Below are positions 24,552 through 25,164 of a DNA stretch of 25,164 bases, in pieces. The DNA lies in NCBI GenBank assembly GCA_001689515.1, contig LUJR01000049.1, forward strand, positions 1-25,164. Reading direction: 5' to 3'. The notes under the pieces are model-generated. The model had not been told where the DNA came from and made no database searches. It worked only from the letters and a program-made list of their open reading frames with translations. The translations under genes and the position numbers were made by a program. How positions within the stretch are numbered: the first letter of the stretch is position 1; every line of letters starts with the position of its first letter. Origin of the DNA: Bacteroidales bacterium M7. GTDB lineage: Bacteria > Bacteroidota > Bacteroidia > Bacteroidales > Muribaculaceae.

Positions 24552-24983
24552 ATGCTTAAAAAGATTCAGACATTGGTGACAAAGCGTGGCATGCGTCTTA
24601 AGTTTCTATTTGTAGCTGTCGTTGCTTTCCTTGGCGTGACAATGGTGTCATGCGGCGATGAACCGGACGGACCTCCTATCCCTGGCGGATATTACGACAC
24701 GTATTATCTTGAAGGCTATTACGAAGGGCAGTATCGTGACGGAGCTGTACTTGCGTGGATGTTCTACTCTGATGGCAGCGGTTACAACCGCTGGGTCAAT
24801 GTACCTTCAAACCCTTACAGCAATACATTCCGTGATCACTATATACGTGGCGGAAGCCTATACATCTGGTGGGACGGCGACCGTGACTACAGCTATGCCG
24901 GACAGATAGAGCTCGGCTACGGCAATTATTTCAATGCCCAGCTCGTCCCTAACTATCCCTGGATCAGTTTCTACCGCCAGTAG
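24552..24983 (+). CDS. Small secreted lipoprotein of unknown function
   Basis: 143 residues from the ATG at 24552, or 130 from an in-frame ATG at 24591. The shorter form gives a textbook lipoprotein signal (MRLKFLFVAVVAFLGVTMVS then C), but the longer form also works, with Cys34. The mature part is rich in Tyr, Gly and Trp (GGYYDTYYLEGYYEGQYRDG, LYIWWDGDRDYSYAG), suggesting a compact beta-rich domain. I do not recognise the family. It is divergent from the RND permease and shares a control region with it, so a link to envelope stress or efflux is possible but unproven. Confidence 0.78.
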   Translation: MLKKIQTLVTKRGMRLKFLFVAVVAFLGVTMVSCGDEPDGPPIPGGYYDTYYLEGYYEGQYRDGAVLAWMFYSDGSGYNRWVNVPSNPYSNTFRDHYIRGGSLYIWWDGDRDYSYAGQIELGYGNYFNAQLVPNYPWISFYRQ

Positions 24984-24991
24984 TAATCATG

Positions 24992-25045
24992 TAAGCAACT
25001 GCAAGGGTGTATGCGCAATTGCGCATACACCCTTGCAGTTGCTTA
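24992..25045. repeat. Perfect 54-bp palindrome without a loop
   Basis: Positions 24992-25018 (TAAGCAACTGCAAGG, then GTGTATGCGCAA) are followed directly by their exact reverse complement at 25019-25045 (TTGCGCATACAC, then CCTTGCAGTTGCTTA). All 27 pairs match and the centre is AATT. It begins 8 nt after the lipoprotein stop codon and has no T-tract after it. Confidence 0.9.
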
Positions 25046-25054
25046 TGGCTGAAT

Positions 25055-25138
25055 GTAGGGACATGCCACGGCATGTCCGCCTCACGCGCATTGCATTTAT
25101 CTTTGCTGCACAGCGGACATGCCACGGCATGTCCCTGG
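25055..25138. repeat. REP-like palindrome pair 3
   Basis: GGACATGCCACGGCATGTCC is at 25059-25078 preceded by GTAG, and again at 25115-25134 followed by CTGG (a variant of CTAC), 36 nt apart. The flank orientation is as in pair 2. It follows the 54-bp palindrome in the gap after the lipoprotein gene. Confidence 0.85.
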
Positions 25139-25164
25139 CGCATGGTAAAAAGGCTGTGTTAGAG

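Noticed and set aside
24992..25045. 54-bp palindrome as an intrinsic terminator
   Set aside because: No T-run follows on either strand and the stem lacks a loop; termination cannot be claimed.
1..25164. tRNA or rRNA genes
   Set aside because: I saw no cloverleaf with a GGTTCGAATCC-like T-arm and no rRNA-like stretch on either strand.

Overview
The window looks like a chromosomal segment from an anaerobic gut-type Bacteroidales bacterium, most likely close to the Muribaculaceae. This is inferred from family content only. The main clues are a BspA-like leucine-rich-repeat surface protein with a sorting-type C-terminus, the eukaryote/archaeal-type proline--tRNA ligase, Bacteroidetes-restricted families (HU-like fusions, DUF2807, DUF3316, DUF5056-like), the pyrH-frr order, and five upstream sites fitting the Bacteroidetes -7 element TAnnTTTG.

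Layout. 1-1607: a BspA-like LRR gene running in from the left, with an apparent reading-frame lesion near each end. 1608-2134: a gene-free, dyad-rich stretch (terminator, a 37-bp imperfect inverted repeat with attached hairpins, and a pair of REP-like palindromes). 2135-5914 (minus): proS, a GtrB/DPM1-like glycosyltransferase, a short HU protein and an HU-TM-LysM fusion, spaced as one operon. 6031-8353 (minus): a TrkH/KtrB-type K+ transporter and a DUF2807 beta-helix protein, separated by an intrinsic terminator. 8518-14487 (plus): pyrH, frr, parC, a DUF3316 protein and an S41 lipoprotein protease. 14488-14786: a second REP-like pair and the typA promoter. 14787-17502: typA and a PanE-family reductase. 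17526-19735: two tandem, AT-rich, broken acyltransferase-3 genes with nearly identical GC-rich 3' ends. 19747-21207 (minus): an ECF sigma-factor operon with a candidate self-recognised promoter. 21303-24431 (minus): an RND efflux permease without partner genes. 24552-24983: a small lipoprotein. 24984-25164: a perfect 54-bp palindrome and a third REP-like pair.

How it fits together. Most genes are housekeeping: translation (proS, frr, typA), pyrimidine nucleotides (pyrH), chromosome decatenation (parC), K+ uptake and drug efflux. The accessory signals are: (a) a predicted inner-membrane protein with a DNA-binding HU domain on one side and a LysM domain on the other, a possible nucleoid-to-cell-wall tether; (b) three AT-rich surface-related genes that end in GC-rich, host-like 3' tails and all carry reading-frame lesions, suggesting cassette exchange or decay; (c) six copies of a 20-bp near-palindrome in three inverted pairs, always in intergenic DNA; (d) a loop-less 54-bp palindrome. 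All calls come from reading sequence alone; no database search was run.
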